Positions 6,510-6,562 of a stretch of 6,562 nucleotides of DNA are shown piece by piece. The DNA comes from an uncultured Kouleothrix sp. (lineage in GTDB: Bacteria; Chloroflexota; Chloroflexia; Chloroflexales; Roseiflexaceae): the NCBI GenBank assembly GCA_937858455.1, contig CALLYN010000326.1, positions 1-6,562 of the forward strand, written 5' to 3'. Position 1 is the stretch's first letter; every line of letters starts with the position of its first letter. Under the pieces are notes generated by a model. It did no database searches and had not been told where the DNA came from. It saw only the letters and a program-made list of their open reading frames with translations. The translations under genes and the position numbers were made by a program.

Positions 6510-6515
6510 CTCCCC
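6510..6515 (-). promoter_or_regulatory. Ribosome-binding site of the binding-protein gene (candidate)
   Basis: GGGGAG lies 9 nt before the ATG at 6500 and is the only purine-rich site in the visible 62-nt upstream stretch. It supports translation beginning at 6500, which would give a product without a signal peptide. No convincing -10 or -35 box is visible between 6501 and 6562. The operon promoter must lie beyond the window, or the gene start is damaged. Confidence 0.45.
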
Positions 6516-6562
6516 GACGCGGCGCGGCCTGCCAATGCCGCCGCCCGGGGTCCCGCGGTGGG

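Noticed and set aside
1..6562. CRISPR arrays, tRNA or rRNA genes, insertion sequences, defence genes
   Set aside because: No spaced direct repeats, cloverleaf-like segments, transposase or nuclease motifs were seen on either strand.

Overview
This is a high-GC bacterial window holding one complete minus-strand carbohydrate uptake and hydrolysis operon, facing the 3' end of a plus-strand oxidoreductase gene. The GC-rich coding style, the long Pro/Thr/Ala linker at the N-terminus of the binding protein, and a GGGGGCGGC-type hairpin behind the operon suggest a Chloroflexota bacterium of the Roseiflexus/Kouleothrix kind. That placement is an inference from style, not from a marker gene.

Layout on the + coordinate. 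Positions 1-582 are the C-terminal part of a short-chain dehydrogenase/reductase (SDR), whose start lies outside the window. Positions 583-771 are a convergent intergenic region with a possible intrinsic terminator for the SDR, a perfect 20-bp palindrome, a strong 12-bp hairpin, and an outer inverted repeat enclosing the last two. The minus-strand operon then runs right to left. It starts with an ABC sugar-binding protein (6500-5124), then a 119-bp gap with two stem-loops. A MalF-type permease (5004-4072) and a MalG-type permease (4053-3196) follow, 18 bp apart. The last gene, 48 bp further on, is a cytoplasmic family 3 glycoside hydrolase (3147-772).

The genes fit one job. The binding protein captures a short oligosaccharide outside the membrane, the two permeases carry it in, and the GH3 enzyme splits it into monosaccharides. 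The gene order (binding protein, permease, permease, GH3) matches the xylobiose operons bxlEFGA of Streptomyces. The GH3 protein also carries a DY nucleophile motif and a HEE motif recalling bacterial beta-xylosidases, so a xylo-oligosaccharide or beta-gluco-oligosaccharide substrate is likely. No ATPase is encoded here, so a shared MsiK/MalK-type ATPase elsewhere would have to power the transporter.

The least ordinary points are the binding protein's N-terminus, which has no visible signal peptide or lipobox, the structured RNA between binding protein and permease, and the nested inverted repeats between the convergent genes. I see no clearly new multi-gene system in this window.
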